Of a stretch of DNA of 64,000 nt, positions 48,238-58,667 are shown one piece after another. A program made the translations under genes and the position numbers. Position 1 is the first letter of the stretch; each line of letters begins with the position of its first letter. The notes under the pieces were generated by a model, which saw only the letters and a program-made list of their open reading frames with translations, searched no databases and had not been told where the DNA came from. This DNA comes from Patella vulgata (lineage: Eukaryota > Mollusca > Gastropoda > Patellidae): the NCBI RefSeq assembly GCF_932274485.2, contig NC_065881.2:53330702-53394701 (forward strand). Direction: 5' to 3'.

Positions 48238-48419
48238 TCGATAACCCGACATCACGACAACCCGACATCACGACAACCCGACACATTTTTACCCGACATC
48301 ACGACATATTTAGTGTCGTAATGTCGGGTAAAAATGTCGTGATGTCGGGTAGAAATGTCGTGATGTCGGGTTGTCGTGTTGTCGGGTAGAAATGTCGTGA
48401 TGTCGGGTTGTCGCGTTAT
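48238..48419. repeat. Palindromic GTCG minisatellite, copy P2
   Basis: 182 bp of the same units as P1, with a short left arm and a longer right arm; the orientation switches near 48315. Its right flank (ATGAAAGGCGACATTACGAC) is the inverse of the P1 left flank, so P1 and P2 are inverted copies about 1 kb apart. Confidence 0.9.
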
Positions 48420-48606
48420 GAAAGGCGACATTACGACATGATACCAATCATCACCATAGTTATGTTTCGTTTTATTTTTTCGACATACGGTATAAGCCAT
48501 ATAGTTTTCTTTGAAGACGGCGTTCAAGTATCGTGAACTATTTGACGTAATCAAATAGAAAAAGTTTGTGCATTACCATGTTTTTAATAAGTATAGAATG
48601 AATAAA

Positions 48607-48966
48607 AATGAAATGGAGTTTAACATCCTACTGTTCTGCTCCTAAACTGGGCTAATGAAGACGGGCATACGCCATACAGTGTGCTATGAGGGGAAATTTT
48701 GCCCAGACAGCGGCACTACGGCCTACTCGTATATCGAATTCCAACTGCCAAGGGATCTTTTACGTGCACGCCAATGTGTACACGGGACCTCGGTTTTTCG
48801 TCCCATCCGAACGATTAGACAGCTTTCCTTGTCAGCCCCTCCGTCCTGCATCACTGACAAGGGAGAACCACGCCGGAAAATCTGGATGAACTTTCTCGGC
48901 CAATGCAGGGATCGAACACCCGACCTCCAGGCTAGCTAGCTAGCGTCTTACCCACTTAGCCACGTG
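48607..48966 (-). mobile_element. SINE family B, full-length copy (reverse)
   Basis: From AAATGAAATGGAGTTTAAC to GACCTCCAGGCTAGC and the tRNA-like head ending GCCACGTG. Frames over it at 48655-48939 are repeat-derived. Confidence 0.9.
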
Positions 48967-49536
48967 TTTGATTTAAAAGTGTTTGATTTATAGGGCATGG
49001 TGCGACTCAGGCCCGTAGCCAGCTTGCTGGCTTCGGAGGGGCAGTGAAGTTTTTAGGCGGGGGGGGGGGGGGAGGGGAGGACACTCGGCACAGTCTACAG
49101 TGGGTATTTTAGAGCTATGGTTGGCAATTTATTTTCGGGGGGGGGGGGCGAAATATTTTTGGCTACGGGCCTGGTGCGACTGGATCATAGATGTGTGTGG
49201 TTTATACGGCGTGTTGTTACTCATAGATAATTGTGTGGTTTTATGGGGTGTGATGTTACTCAGATAAGTGTTTGGTGTGTGTTAGGCCTACTCTTAAATA
49301 CGTGTGTGGTTTTATGGAGTTACTCATAGAAAGCAAATTTCTGTTCCAAATTATGACTGGTCAATAGCCCGATTAACAACCAACACCTAACTGCGTAACT
49401 ATATCATTCGGGTTTAAACAGAGCTCAAGATATTTTTACATAACGTTACGTCACGACTCACGAAATTTATTACGACAAATTAAATATGGGCAGTGCATAG
49501 CAGAATATTGTAGAAAAAACTAATTGCGTGACAAAT
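48967..49536. other. Intergenic with G-rich tracts
   Basis: Poly-G runs near 49059-49075 and 49138-49149, and loose repeats of a GTGTGGTTTTATGG type at 49195-49325. No exon was seen. Confidence 0.5.
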
Positions 49537-49682
49537 GAAATGAAATGAAATGGAGTTTAACGTCCTACTGTTCTGCTCCTAACCTGGGCTAATGAAGACG
49601 GGCATACGCCATACAGTGTGCTATGAGGGAAATTTTGCCCGGAGAGCGGCACTACGGCCAACTCTTATATCGAATTCCAACG
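49537..49682 (-). mobile_element. SINE family B, 3' half
   Basis: GAAATGAAATGGAGTTTAAC to TATCGAATTCCAAC, then unrelated sequence: 5'-truncated copy. Confidence 0.88.
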
Positions 49683-51274
49683 AGGCTATCAAAATGCCTA
49701 CAATGTAAACAATACTGCTTGGAGACAACAATACTTTCGCCGATTTTAATACCCCAAATCACCGTTCAAAGTTTTATGGAAGACCCCAGATTAAACGAAG
49801 GGCTGTCATACTGCTGTACTTAGCCTGACTTAGGAGAGATTTTATTGAACGGGAAGAATAGACACACTCCCTCGAAAGCTCAAGTATCAGAAGTCAATCC
49901 GGCCATTGTTTCAGGAATATGTTGGTGGTGCTACTTATAGATACGTACGTGTATGGTTTTATGGGGTGTGGATCAGGTAGTGAACGTATGAGATGGGGTG
50001 ACTATGAGGGTGTGGTGGATTTGAATGTTCTAAAAATAGGCCATCACGGCCCAACTCTGAGTCGTTTTGATGACAGTGCCATAACGTTTTCACTTGCCGT
50101 GCTACTCTGCATAAGATCTAATTATTGTTACCAGCTTTGTGGCTCGATAAGTAAGGCGCTGACTAACAGGGGGCCCGGGGTTCGATTCCATTGCCGGGAA
50201 AATTCGAGTGCACATTAAACTGATTCAGAAGCGAGTTATATCGAAGGAGCCGATGGCACCAGACTCCGACCCAAAAACAAATGGCAGAGTCCGAGGTGTA
50301 AATTTGATATGCCCCCCCCCCCCTACAGTTCAGTACAGAGACCAAGAAAAGGGACACACGTTCGAAAAGAGGGACACCTTTGACTTCAGTGCAAGGGAAT
50401 ATGTGCCCGTATCTAGTATTATGACACATAAGTCACTTGTCATACGCCACTCCTGTAATACTATGGTCTTTGCGACCATATTGTATCTTTAATTAATTTT
50501 TAGATTCACACATTGTAGAGAAGTCATATCCCACGCACTCAAATTAAAATGACTGAGTGACATATAAAAGATTTATAAAACCAAAACAGAGATGATTTTA
50601 GGTGAACCCAGAATATCATGTTTATCACCTGTGTTGGAAAATCCCTATTACATCAGTAGATTTAGTAACTAATCTTCATAATTAATTACGTAATATTTGT
50701 CAAATTAAACAATTGACAGCGCTGTCCCGAGGCCGCTGTCTATGTTGTAAGAGTGATTTAGGTCCTATAGATTTTAGACATCATTGGGTTCCGGACAGAT
50801 ATCATGCGAGTTCCGTCGACATGACCATCTGACTGCCGCCGAATTTTCAGAGAGAGTAGACATCGCCTTGGCTCTTTAGATGACAGGAGTTGGGGTTGAG
50901 TGAAAGATGTTAATTTTAAGTATGCTAATAAATCTATTATGCATTGTAACCATATGTATCGAGCTTGAAATAAAATGTAGAACTGAACTCTTGCATTGTT
51001 ATTCATGGTAAGACAAACGCCATAACTACTGAGATAGTAAGAAGAAAATACACAACGTGAAAAGGAACACAAAGAAGAGAATTACAAAGACTAGACCAAC
51101 ACAGGGCTATTAAATATGTAGCAGAAGAGAGTATGTGTCAGACGTTGGATATGGGGAGTTTTTGGCTAATAGGCTTTCGACATCTAGCCAACGACCCATA
51201 GCTTTAGAGGTGTAAATTCTCTCTTCGGATATAACAGACTTCGAACGATTCTTCAATTCTTTAATATACCTGAA
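49683..51274. other. Intergenic with a tRNA-like SINE head
   Basis: A tRNA-like segment at about 50141-50205 (GTGGCTCGATAAGTAAGGCG and GGGGTTCGATTCC) resembles a SINE 5' end without a family body. The stretch near 51070-51180 may be further LINE-derived sequence. No host gene was recognised. Confidence 0.5.
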
Positions 51275-51796
51275 TAATATAGGTTTATTGTCTAAATTAA
51301 AACAATATGAAATTAATAAAATATTATGTAAATGGATTGAACACTATTTAAGTAATTGAAAACAATGTGTAGTTTTAGAAGGTTTCAAACCAACCTTTTT
51401 GCATACCGATTCTGGAGTCCCCCAAGGAAGTGTGCTGGGGCCTTTCCCATTTTTAATTTATTTAAATGATATCTCCGATAATATTACTAACAACATAAGA
51501 CTATTCGCCGATGATACTTCACTTTTTACCATTATTCATAATGATCCTCTAAGTGGCGCGAACTCTATAACTGAAGATCTGAATATTATCTCATCGTGGG
51601 CTAAACAATGGTGTGTAACTTTTAACCCCAATAAAACTAAAAATATTATTTTTACTAGGAAAATTACAATCCATCCAGACGTTGTTTTTGAAAATACAAA
51701 CGTAACTACTCATTGGCATTTGGGATTAACATTTCAATCTAATGAATTATGGTCAAAACACATTTCAAATATATACCAGAAAGCTTGTGGTCGACT
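51275..51796 (+). mobile_element. LINE (jockey-like non-LTR) reverse-transcriptase fragment
   Basis: Encodes the core of a non-LTR reverse transcriptase: CVVLEGFKPTFLHTDSGVPQ, the GSVLGP block, LFADDTSLF (catalytic FADD) and FNPNKTKNIIFTRK, ending at HISNIYQKACGRL. The first part carries in-frame stops; the open part starts at 51399. No endonuclease or 3' tail is seen, so it is a truncated, dead copy. It is cut by a MITE at 51797. A likely C-terminal continuation (TTYDLRTRSALLQSNT) lies near 52260-52320. Confidence 0.88.
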
Positions 51797-52100
51797 ATAT
51801 TTCGTTTCGTTTTTTTATACTTTCGATGACCTACACTACATGGAGATCTGACCGGTTGTACTGGAAGGTCGCGTCAGGGGTCGTATGAGCGGCTTTTGAC
51901 CCCATGAGTCAGACATTGAGTAATCAATCCGCATTGAGGTTTCTAGTGGTTTACCCACAGTTCCATGCATCGCACGCCAAGAACTCGTCGTTTTATTGGC
52001 TAATCCCTCACTTTAACAAGAACGCCGGTAATATAACAACTCTTCCGGATCCCAGTGTAGTAAAGACAAGTAAAACGAAAATTTGAACGAAAACAAATGT
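51797..52100 (+). mobile_element. MULE-like MITE, copy 2 (inside the LINE fragment)
   Basis: Matches 55829-56095: TATATTTCGTTTCG at the left, ACTACATGGAGATCTGACC, GGTTTACCCACAGTTCC, then GACAAGTAAAACGAAAATTT. The outermost terminal bases of the intact copy are missing. Confidence 0.8.
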
Positions 52101-52770
52101 AACAAAGTAACTTTCATCAAATTGAACGGTCATTTAGGTGCTTAGAACCTCAGCTGGTTTTTGATAATATATGATATTGACTTTTCAACTCTGTATAAAC
52201 TTCTGTTAAGGCACGGACTGGCAATGATCAAATTAAACATGTAATTAATCCCTTATGTCATTTACAAACTACATATGATCTGCGCACACGCTCCGCTTTA
52301 CTTCAAAGCAATACGCACTGGTCAGTAAGCATGCCATGACGAGATAAAAGAGACAATTGCATGTATGACCACGAGCTTATCTATTATCCGAGGGTATATA
52401 ACGAGACGACTAGAGAGACGACAACAGACGGGCAGAGAAGAGGGGCTTGGACGAGTGCATGGACTCACCCGAGTTCAGCCGCTGCCTTGGCAGAGGGGCA
52501 GAATGGTGAATTTAATATTGTTCTATGTGTCCTGTCGTAGTCTAGTCCTCGACGTAGTCTAGTTTCTGTATATTAGCTAAGTTCCCGTATTCTTGTTGTA
52601 TGTATGTAACTGTAGCTGTTTTATATACCTGTTTTATATCGAGCAAGAGAGAAACAAATTGAGCAGAACACGATTACTGTTTGTAGCTAAGATTATCACA
52701 CTATTACAATTTCCTCTGTTTTAGAAAAGACAAGTCCCTCCGTCTGAATAAACGATACGAAAGAAATGAT

Positions 52771-53508
52771 ATAATAGAGACTTTTGGCAAACGTAAATTA
52801 TTGGTCCGTATTGCGTATCCGTAACGATTTTGCGTGTGGCGTCATCAATGCGTGTGTATTTCTCATACGTGATATGGCACACGGATACGGCAGCACGTAT
52901 CGAACAGCTTTCATACGGAAAAGGTCCGTATATAACATCGTCGTCTTTTTTTACCGTATGTTTTGCTACTTTTAGACGCTGAAATATTGTGCCGTAGCGT
53001 TTTTATGAATGTGTATCCTAGAACAGGAAGGTGTATATTTGACGTGATATAACCATGGCAACGACTGGAATTTAATTATTACTTTTGGTGAGCTTTTCGC
53101 GGAATTTTCATATTTTTCCTGTCTGTCTGCACGCTAGTTGATCTACGTGCTAAATTTAGGGAGGTGGGACCTTGCAAATCTGTAAAAGGGGTATATACTT
53201 TCTGAAATGATACATTAATGAAGATTTTTAATAAGATTCGACACTAATTTGTTATAAAAAAAATTGTAAATAACTCAGCGACTGTCGAACGACTTCACTC
53301 CCTTCATGAATTTGTAGGCTAGGTACTTGACTAGTACTGATGTTGATCTTGGTAGATAACTGCCATTATGCTGTAATAAACTACGCTCAGCTCAGCTACC
53401 CATACGTACGCGGCGCGAAGCCTGCCAAAACTCTAAAACTAAATTAACGCAACGTATCACGTGACGATACGGATGGGAAAAATTCCACTTGCCAAAAATC
53501 TCTATTAT
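52771..53508. mobile_element. Inverted-repeat element E (about 740 bp)
   Basis: Ends ATAATAGAGACTTTTGGCAA and, inverted, AATAATAGAGATTTTTGGC; CCGTAT blocks follow inside both ends. No transposase frame. This is the only copy seen here, and the superfamily is unknown. Confidence 0.65.
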
Positions 53509-54395
53509 TTGTTGAATCATTGAATGATGTAAATAAAAAGATGATATTAAATATTGAGTTCAAGTTTGAGGTCCCAATCAAGGACTAGCTAAACACACAA
53601 ACGGTCAAGAGTAGTATAATTTGAGAAGCAAACACTAATAATATTGTCTACAGCCAGGATACTTAGATCTCCATTTCCAGTTAGATTTCCATTCATAACG
53701 GCACGGCTCTCAGATTAAAATCTTCACATTGTTGTTTTACGATTTTTGACTCGTTCGGTTTGTATTAGATATTTATGATCACCCGCATTGTCCAAATATC
53801 GCTGTCGTAGAATGTTTTCAATCGGAGCAAAGGGTGTAGGTTCCACTGGAACTTTTAGGTAGGGCATAATACTCATGTGCTCCTCCATCACCGCAACAAA
53901 GGTGTCGTCGCGTTTCAGATATGGCAACATCCTCTCAGTACATGTCATCGTTCATCGACGATTCTGTTTGAGAAATCGTGTCTTTGGTAACGGCTACTGC
54001 TTGTGTGGTCTTGTTAAGCTTTTGTCTGGCATAACGTTGACTTCGATTTCTTTGTGGGGATATCAGGAAGAGACTGCTCTTCGGACAGTTTTCCCTCTGT
54101 ATGTGTAATGTGTAGTTGAGTCTGCTTGATTTTACTGGCGGATGAAATGGCCAAACAAAACCCGACGATTTAAGTCAACTTCAGCCTATGAATACCATCC
54201 TTCCTGTCTATGTAAACTTACCGCAGATGACATCAAAAACTCTGCTTAAGTAGATCCCCGGCCCATCCTTCATCCCTTAAGAACGCCCTCTTAACCACCA
54301 TCAGAGATGAGTTAATTTAACTTCCGCGTACAGCATTAATTTATTCGTTAAACGTTTCACTATTAGTCCACGGGTTAGTACTGGTTTTATATAGC
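53509..54395. other. Region with an unexplained minus-strand frame
   Basis: A 74-codon minus frame at 53724-53948 (MLPYLKRDDTFVAVMEEHM, later APIENILRQRYLDNAGDHKY) has protein-like composition. An overlapping upstream frame (RSQRYARQKLNKTTQ) ends just before it. I recognise neither. They may be fragments of a transposon or a retrocopied gene. Confidence 0.35.
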
Positions 54396-55135
54396 TCGGC
54401 TCCGGGAGAAGGGAGCTGATTTAGTAATTGACGACCCTAAAAGCTCCTGACGTCCATTCTGTTTCACCAAAATACAATCTGAATGATTCGTCATACCCAT
54501 GATATTCCAAGATCTTCCAGACGGAGTGATAGTTTCATTAAGGACCCCAATGAATTGCTCTCGCACGGTGCTGTCGACCTACTCACTAATCTGCCAAGAC
54601 AAGAAGCCTTGATTTGAGAGTTCTTGAAACCCACTGGATACATCACTACAAGTTGATACCATTATTCCTTTGATCACCACTGGATACATCACTACAAGTT
54701 GATACCATTATTCCTTTGATCAAGCAATGCCTGGAATCCACATTGTTCACATGGAGAAAAATACTATTATGGTTTACCGATGGGAAGACTTTTATCCCCG
54801 CTGATTTAAATTTTTTACATGATATCACCAAAAGAAGTCACTCTAACCATTCCTTTTCAACCTATTTTCTGGTTCAGAAAGATGGATAACACCTTCGTCA
54901 TGTTCCAAAAAGAAGATGACACTGTTGCCCCCCCCCCTCTCCCGAATCCCTTGAACAACTAACATCCAAGAATGAAGTTCACAGTGGAGAATGAAATCAA
55001 CAGCAGCCTCCCATTTATTAGTATAATGGTAAGAAGAGAGAACTCCAATGTCACCACCTCAGTGTACAGAAAACCAACACACATGTATGGACTAATATAT
55101 CTACTACAAATCTAATCACTCAAATGCATAAAAAG
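54396..55135 (+). mobile_element. Penelope-like element reverse-transcriptase relic
   Basis: Disjoint frames retain Penelope-type landmarks in order: a CLESTLFTWR stretch, an MDNTFVMF block in the place of the family RYVDDTFV motif, then NEINSSLPFISIMV and TTSVYRKPTHMYG. It is an old, broken fossil with several interruptions. A 46-bp tandem duplication (54631-54676 and 54677-54722) lies inside it. The GIY-YIG endonuclease part was not seen. Confidence 0.8.
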
Positions 55136-55804
55136 CAGGCATTATCACCACCTAAACTAAAAGAGCCTATATCATTTGTGACCCAAATCCCTCAACCTGG
55201 AGTCAGAGTGCAGATAAAAAGACTAGTGTACGTCCTCGTGTGGATCATAGAATCGGATTCGTCTGTCAAGGGTTCGTGGTCAGAATCATTAAGGTCATCA
55301 AGAGATGAAGAGTTACAGTGAGCGTGGTGCGGCAATTATTGTTGAAAACGGTCCAATTTACAGTTTGTACAGTTCCGAGGGGCAGGGATACTCCATCACT
55401 GAATATGCCTGGGAGTGGCCATTTATGATTCGTTGGAATATGTTGATGGATTTCATGTACATTTTATACGTTTAGTCATATGTACATTAGCTTTTCGGGT
55501 GGAGCATTTTTCAACAAGTTTCGTGCGATAAGGAAATGGGTTCATCTGGCTTAGCCTTTGGTGTGGGGAAATATGAACGTCTGGATGTGACGGTGGGAAG
55601 TTTACCCAATAAATACCCAACATAATTGAAGTACTATGCCAGTTTCCCACAGTTGTACTTTATAGGCCTTTAATAAAAAGCAAACACCATTTGTTTCAGA
55701 TTTTTTCCCCAGCTCGCGTAAATCCGAAGTTTTCCTACCAGCCTAATGCACGTGTAGCGTGCTGAAATCGGTTTGTGGATATCCCTTATCAGTCGCTGTG
55801 GTGG
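55136..55804. other. Intergenic, no gene seen
   Basis: Contains a 65-codon plus frame (55124-55321) with no family signature. No repeat was recognised. Confidence 0.35.
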
Positions 55805-56116
55805 TAATCTGATTGAAATACAGATCTATATTTCGTTTCGTTTTTTTATACTTTCGATGGCCTACACTACATGAAGATCTGACAAGTAATAGTGGGAGTT
55901 CGCGTCAGGGGTCAAACGAGTAGCTTTTGTCCCTATGACGTCAAACATTGATTAATTAATCAGCGTTGACGTTTCTATTGGTTTACCCACAGTTCCGTGC
56001 ATCAAAAGGCTAAGAACCCGCCTTAACAGACCGTTTCATTGGCTAATAAAGACAAGTAAAACGAAATTTTGAACTATAAAAACGAAACGAAATGTGATCT
56101 GTGTTATAATCAGATT
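55805..56116 (+). mobile_element. MULE-like MITE, intact copy
   Basis: 312 bp with long inverted ends (TAATCTGATT, then ACAGATC and ATTTCGTTTCG, mirrored at the right). A perfect 10-bp target duplication GCTGTGGTGG lies at 55795-55804 and 56117-56126. Long termini with a 9-10 bp duplication fit Mutator-like non-autonomous elements. Confidence 0.88.
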
Positions 56117-56126
56117 GCTGTGGTGG

Positions 56127-56756
56127 GTGCATTCTGACATTTAGCTGCTTTCTTTATTCACTAACATTTATAATTATCACGGTTACCGTTCTGTTTTTGC
56201 GAGTCCAGAAATACCTGCGTTCTACTATGCTTATAACCTCGGCCAGAACAGTTGCCATGGGGTCGCGAGGTTGCATATGGTCGCGTCTAATTTTGAGTTT
56301 CAATGTCTGTTTCTGAATTCGATGAGTAAGTTTCCTCTTCTGAAATGCTCATAAAGTCAATTTTTAAAATATTTCTGGGGACGATCGCCGGGAAAGGGCT
56401 CAAGTCTAAATCTCATATTATGTCCCTTGACTTGAACTCCGACGTTTAGGCGCTTCAGAGCGGATCGCCTCCGACCGCCTGTATCGTAATCCGCCCTTGC
56501 ACAGATAGATTCTCATAATACTACATGTATATAATAAAATAATAGAATGGGTTGGGGTTACACGCACTTTTAATTACAGGAAATTAGACAGGAAACATGG
56601 TGCCACTATTTCCCGGCTTGACACTGGATTTATTGGAAAATATGCCATTTAATATTTATTGGTCATGTTTCATTTTAAAACAGGAGAAAAAGAAGGAGTG
56701 ACAACGAGTGTTTTCGGATCGATGACTTTTTAGCTTAATATCTGTTCATCTTCTAG
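56127..56756. other. Intergenic, no gene seen
   Basis: No exon, RNA gene or transposon recognised. Confidence 0.4.
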
Positions 56757-56916
56757 CAATCTGACTTTTCGGGCAGGCGGGTAAAGTGGAGAAAAAAAAG
56801 GTGGCAAATTAAGTGCCCAAAATCTAATAAAACACTTATTTTACTTTTTTTTTAATTGAGTACCAGGAATTTGTACTGAATTGACTATGGTTTAATACAT
56901 TTTGTCTGCAGCCATT

Positions 56917-57187
56917 CGAGGGGTTGGATGACCGAATGGACAGCGCGTGCACGTTGTATCATAAGGTCTGTCAGTCATTGAATCAACTGGCGTGGTTTCG
57001 ATTCCCCGGTTTCACGTGACAATGAGTGGGGTCGCCTGTCCAATCACGTGGGTTTTCTCTGGGTCCACCGGTTTTCCCTCCACTGCTAAAGACTCCTACG
57101 CGCAAGTGAATTATAGAAATAGAATTGAACCATATGTTAGTCCCGAAATGACTTTGTGTCCAGTGGACGTTACCCCCCCCCCCCCTC
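56917..57187 (+). mobile_element. SINE family A nested in element D
   Basis: Head GGGGTTGGATGACCGAATGG, B-box-like GGTTTCGATTCCCCGG, the usual body, a poly-C stretch and a short CT tail. The sequence before it (GTCTGCAGCCATTCG) and after it (TACTTTGTGCGACATTTTTC) is contiguous in the copy at 20514. Confidence 0.9.
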
Positions 57188-57267
57188 TCTACTTTGTGCG
57201 ACATTTTTCGGACATCGATTATTATTTGCGAATGCAGCTGCATTAGTCCGATGGATGGTTGGAATTT

Positions 57268-57625
57268 TACTGTAATTTCTAATCAGTTATGTTCGTCGCA
57301 ATACGCCAGAAGTCTCAACCTAATGGCAATCTCTAACGTCTGGTTATTCCAGTCTACAACGATAGTATTTATTGCGCATACTCTCCAGATAAAAATATAA
57401 GGTCACCGTTTGATACGACTTCTGGAATATGTCTGGACTCGTTCTTCGAGTCCCTTGTTACAAATAGCGCTGAAAAGCATTAGGTACCAATGGTAAAATG
57501 TTTATTTTGTCTTAAATATTGGATATCTGAAGCCCATCTGTTCCTGGTAAGATTACAACATTAATGTTGATTGAAAATGACAAATAATTCGTGTTTTCAA
57601 TGTCGAAGACTTAAGGTGATATTGG
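57268..57625 (-). repeat. Dispersed repeat F, copy 1 (nested in element D)
   Basis: Shares TTTCTAATCAGT, GGTTATTCCAGTCTAC, TTGTCTTAAATATTGGATAT and AACATTAATGTTGAT blocks with 61930-62225 and 62285-62592 in opposite orientation. Clean insertion into element D marks it as mobile. Confidence 0.75.
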
Positions 57626-58105
57626 GTTAGAGACTTAGCAACTTTAACTTACGGGCTAGAATAGCAGAAAATCGCATTTGCGGCGGTTAAATTTTCAAAA
57701 TGTTCTCCGACGATTGATTGGCTGTTTGGGATTCAAGTCAGCCACCTAAGGTAGGCTATTTTGGACCCCATTGAAGTTGTTGTATTCACTGGCTGGATTT
57801 AGCATGAAAACGCGTTTGCGGCAGTTAAATTTTCAAAATTTTCTTCCTGCGGTCTGACTCCGTGGACTGTAAGCGATTGATCCGTTGAATTCGAGTCAGC
57901 CACCTAAATTATGGGCTATATTAGACCACTTTGAAGTTGCTGTATTCGCGACTGGAATAGCAGGAAAACGCGTTTGCGGCCGTCAATTTTCCAAATTATC
58001 TTGGGGAATCCCTACACGGTAAGCCTCTTGCAAAAGACTGTCGCCGCCGTCTGTAACCAGAATTGTTTTCGGGCATTTCGGGTTCTGACCCTCCTAACGC
58101 CTATG

Positions 58106-58667
58106 CGCCGTTGTCTTGGCACAATTCCATGTTCGTACGTAAATGACCGAAATATTTTGTTGAGAAACTGCATGTCATTCCTGTCTAACACGGCTTTATG
58201 GGGGGGGGGGGGGGGGGCTATCCGAAATTTTTTATTCTGAAATGTTAAAACTACTGAATTGAAAAGTAGTTATGAAATGTAATAAACAAGGGAAAAAAAG
58301 CATTTAAAAAAGTTGTTGCCAGAGTAACACATTTTTTGGGAGAAATTTATGAAAAACGTAGGTACACTATATCTCTGTAACTAATTAAGACATCTTCGCC
58401 AAATTCCAAAGATAAAATATTGTGGTGAGGCAAATAAAACCAAGTACGAACAATCCATTTTAAACACCATTTTCTAAGATACTATAAAAATTATAGAGAA
58501 AAACTCTGTCTGGTTTTGGGGTTATCATTAAAGAATAAGCAGTCCGAAAATGAGACATTTATCTTTATTAGTGCCAGAGATATGGTGTACCTACATTTTT
58601 CATACTTTTTCCAAAAAAATGGGTTACCCTGGCAATAACTATTTTTTCTTTATTTTTATTGTTAGCT
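58106..58667. other. Intergenic with poly-G run
   Basis: A G run at 58201-58217, then AT-rich sequence leading into the tandem array. No exon was seen. Confidence 0.4.

Larger units (their letters stand above)
56757..58105 (+). mobile_element. Inverted-repeat element D, copy 3, with nested insertions
   Basis: Begins CTGACTTTTCGGGCAGGCGG (5' end missing) and ends TAACGCCTATG. It is interrupted by SINE A at 56917-57187 and by repeat F at about 57268-57625. The AATAGCAGGAAAACGCGTTT subrepeats resume after the second insertion. Confidence 0.8.

Noticed and set aside
50141-50205. Possible tRNA gene
   Set aside because: A- and B-box-like sequence is present, but I could not form a convincing acceptor stem; better read as a SINE head.
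52340-52760. Promoter-like stretch with TATATAA and AATAAA, considered as a solo LTR
   Set aside because: I could not find matching TG...CA ends or a target duplication.
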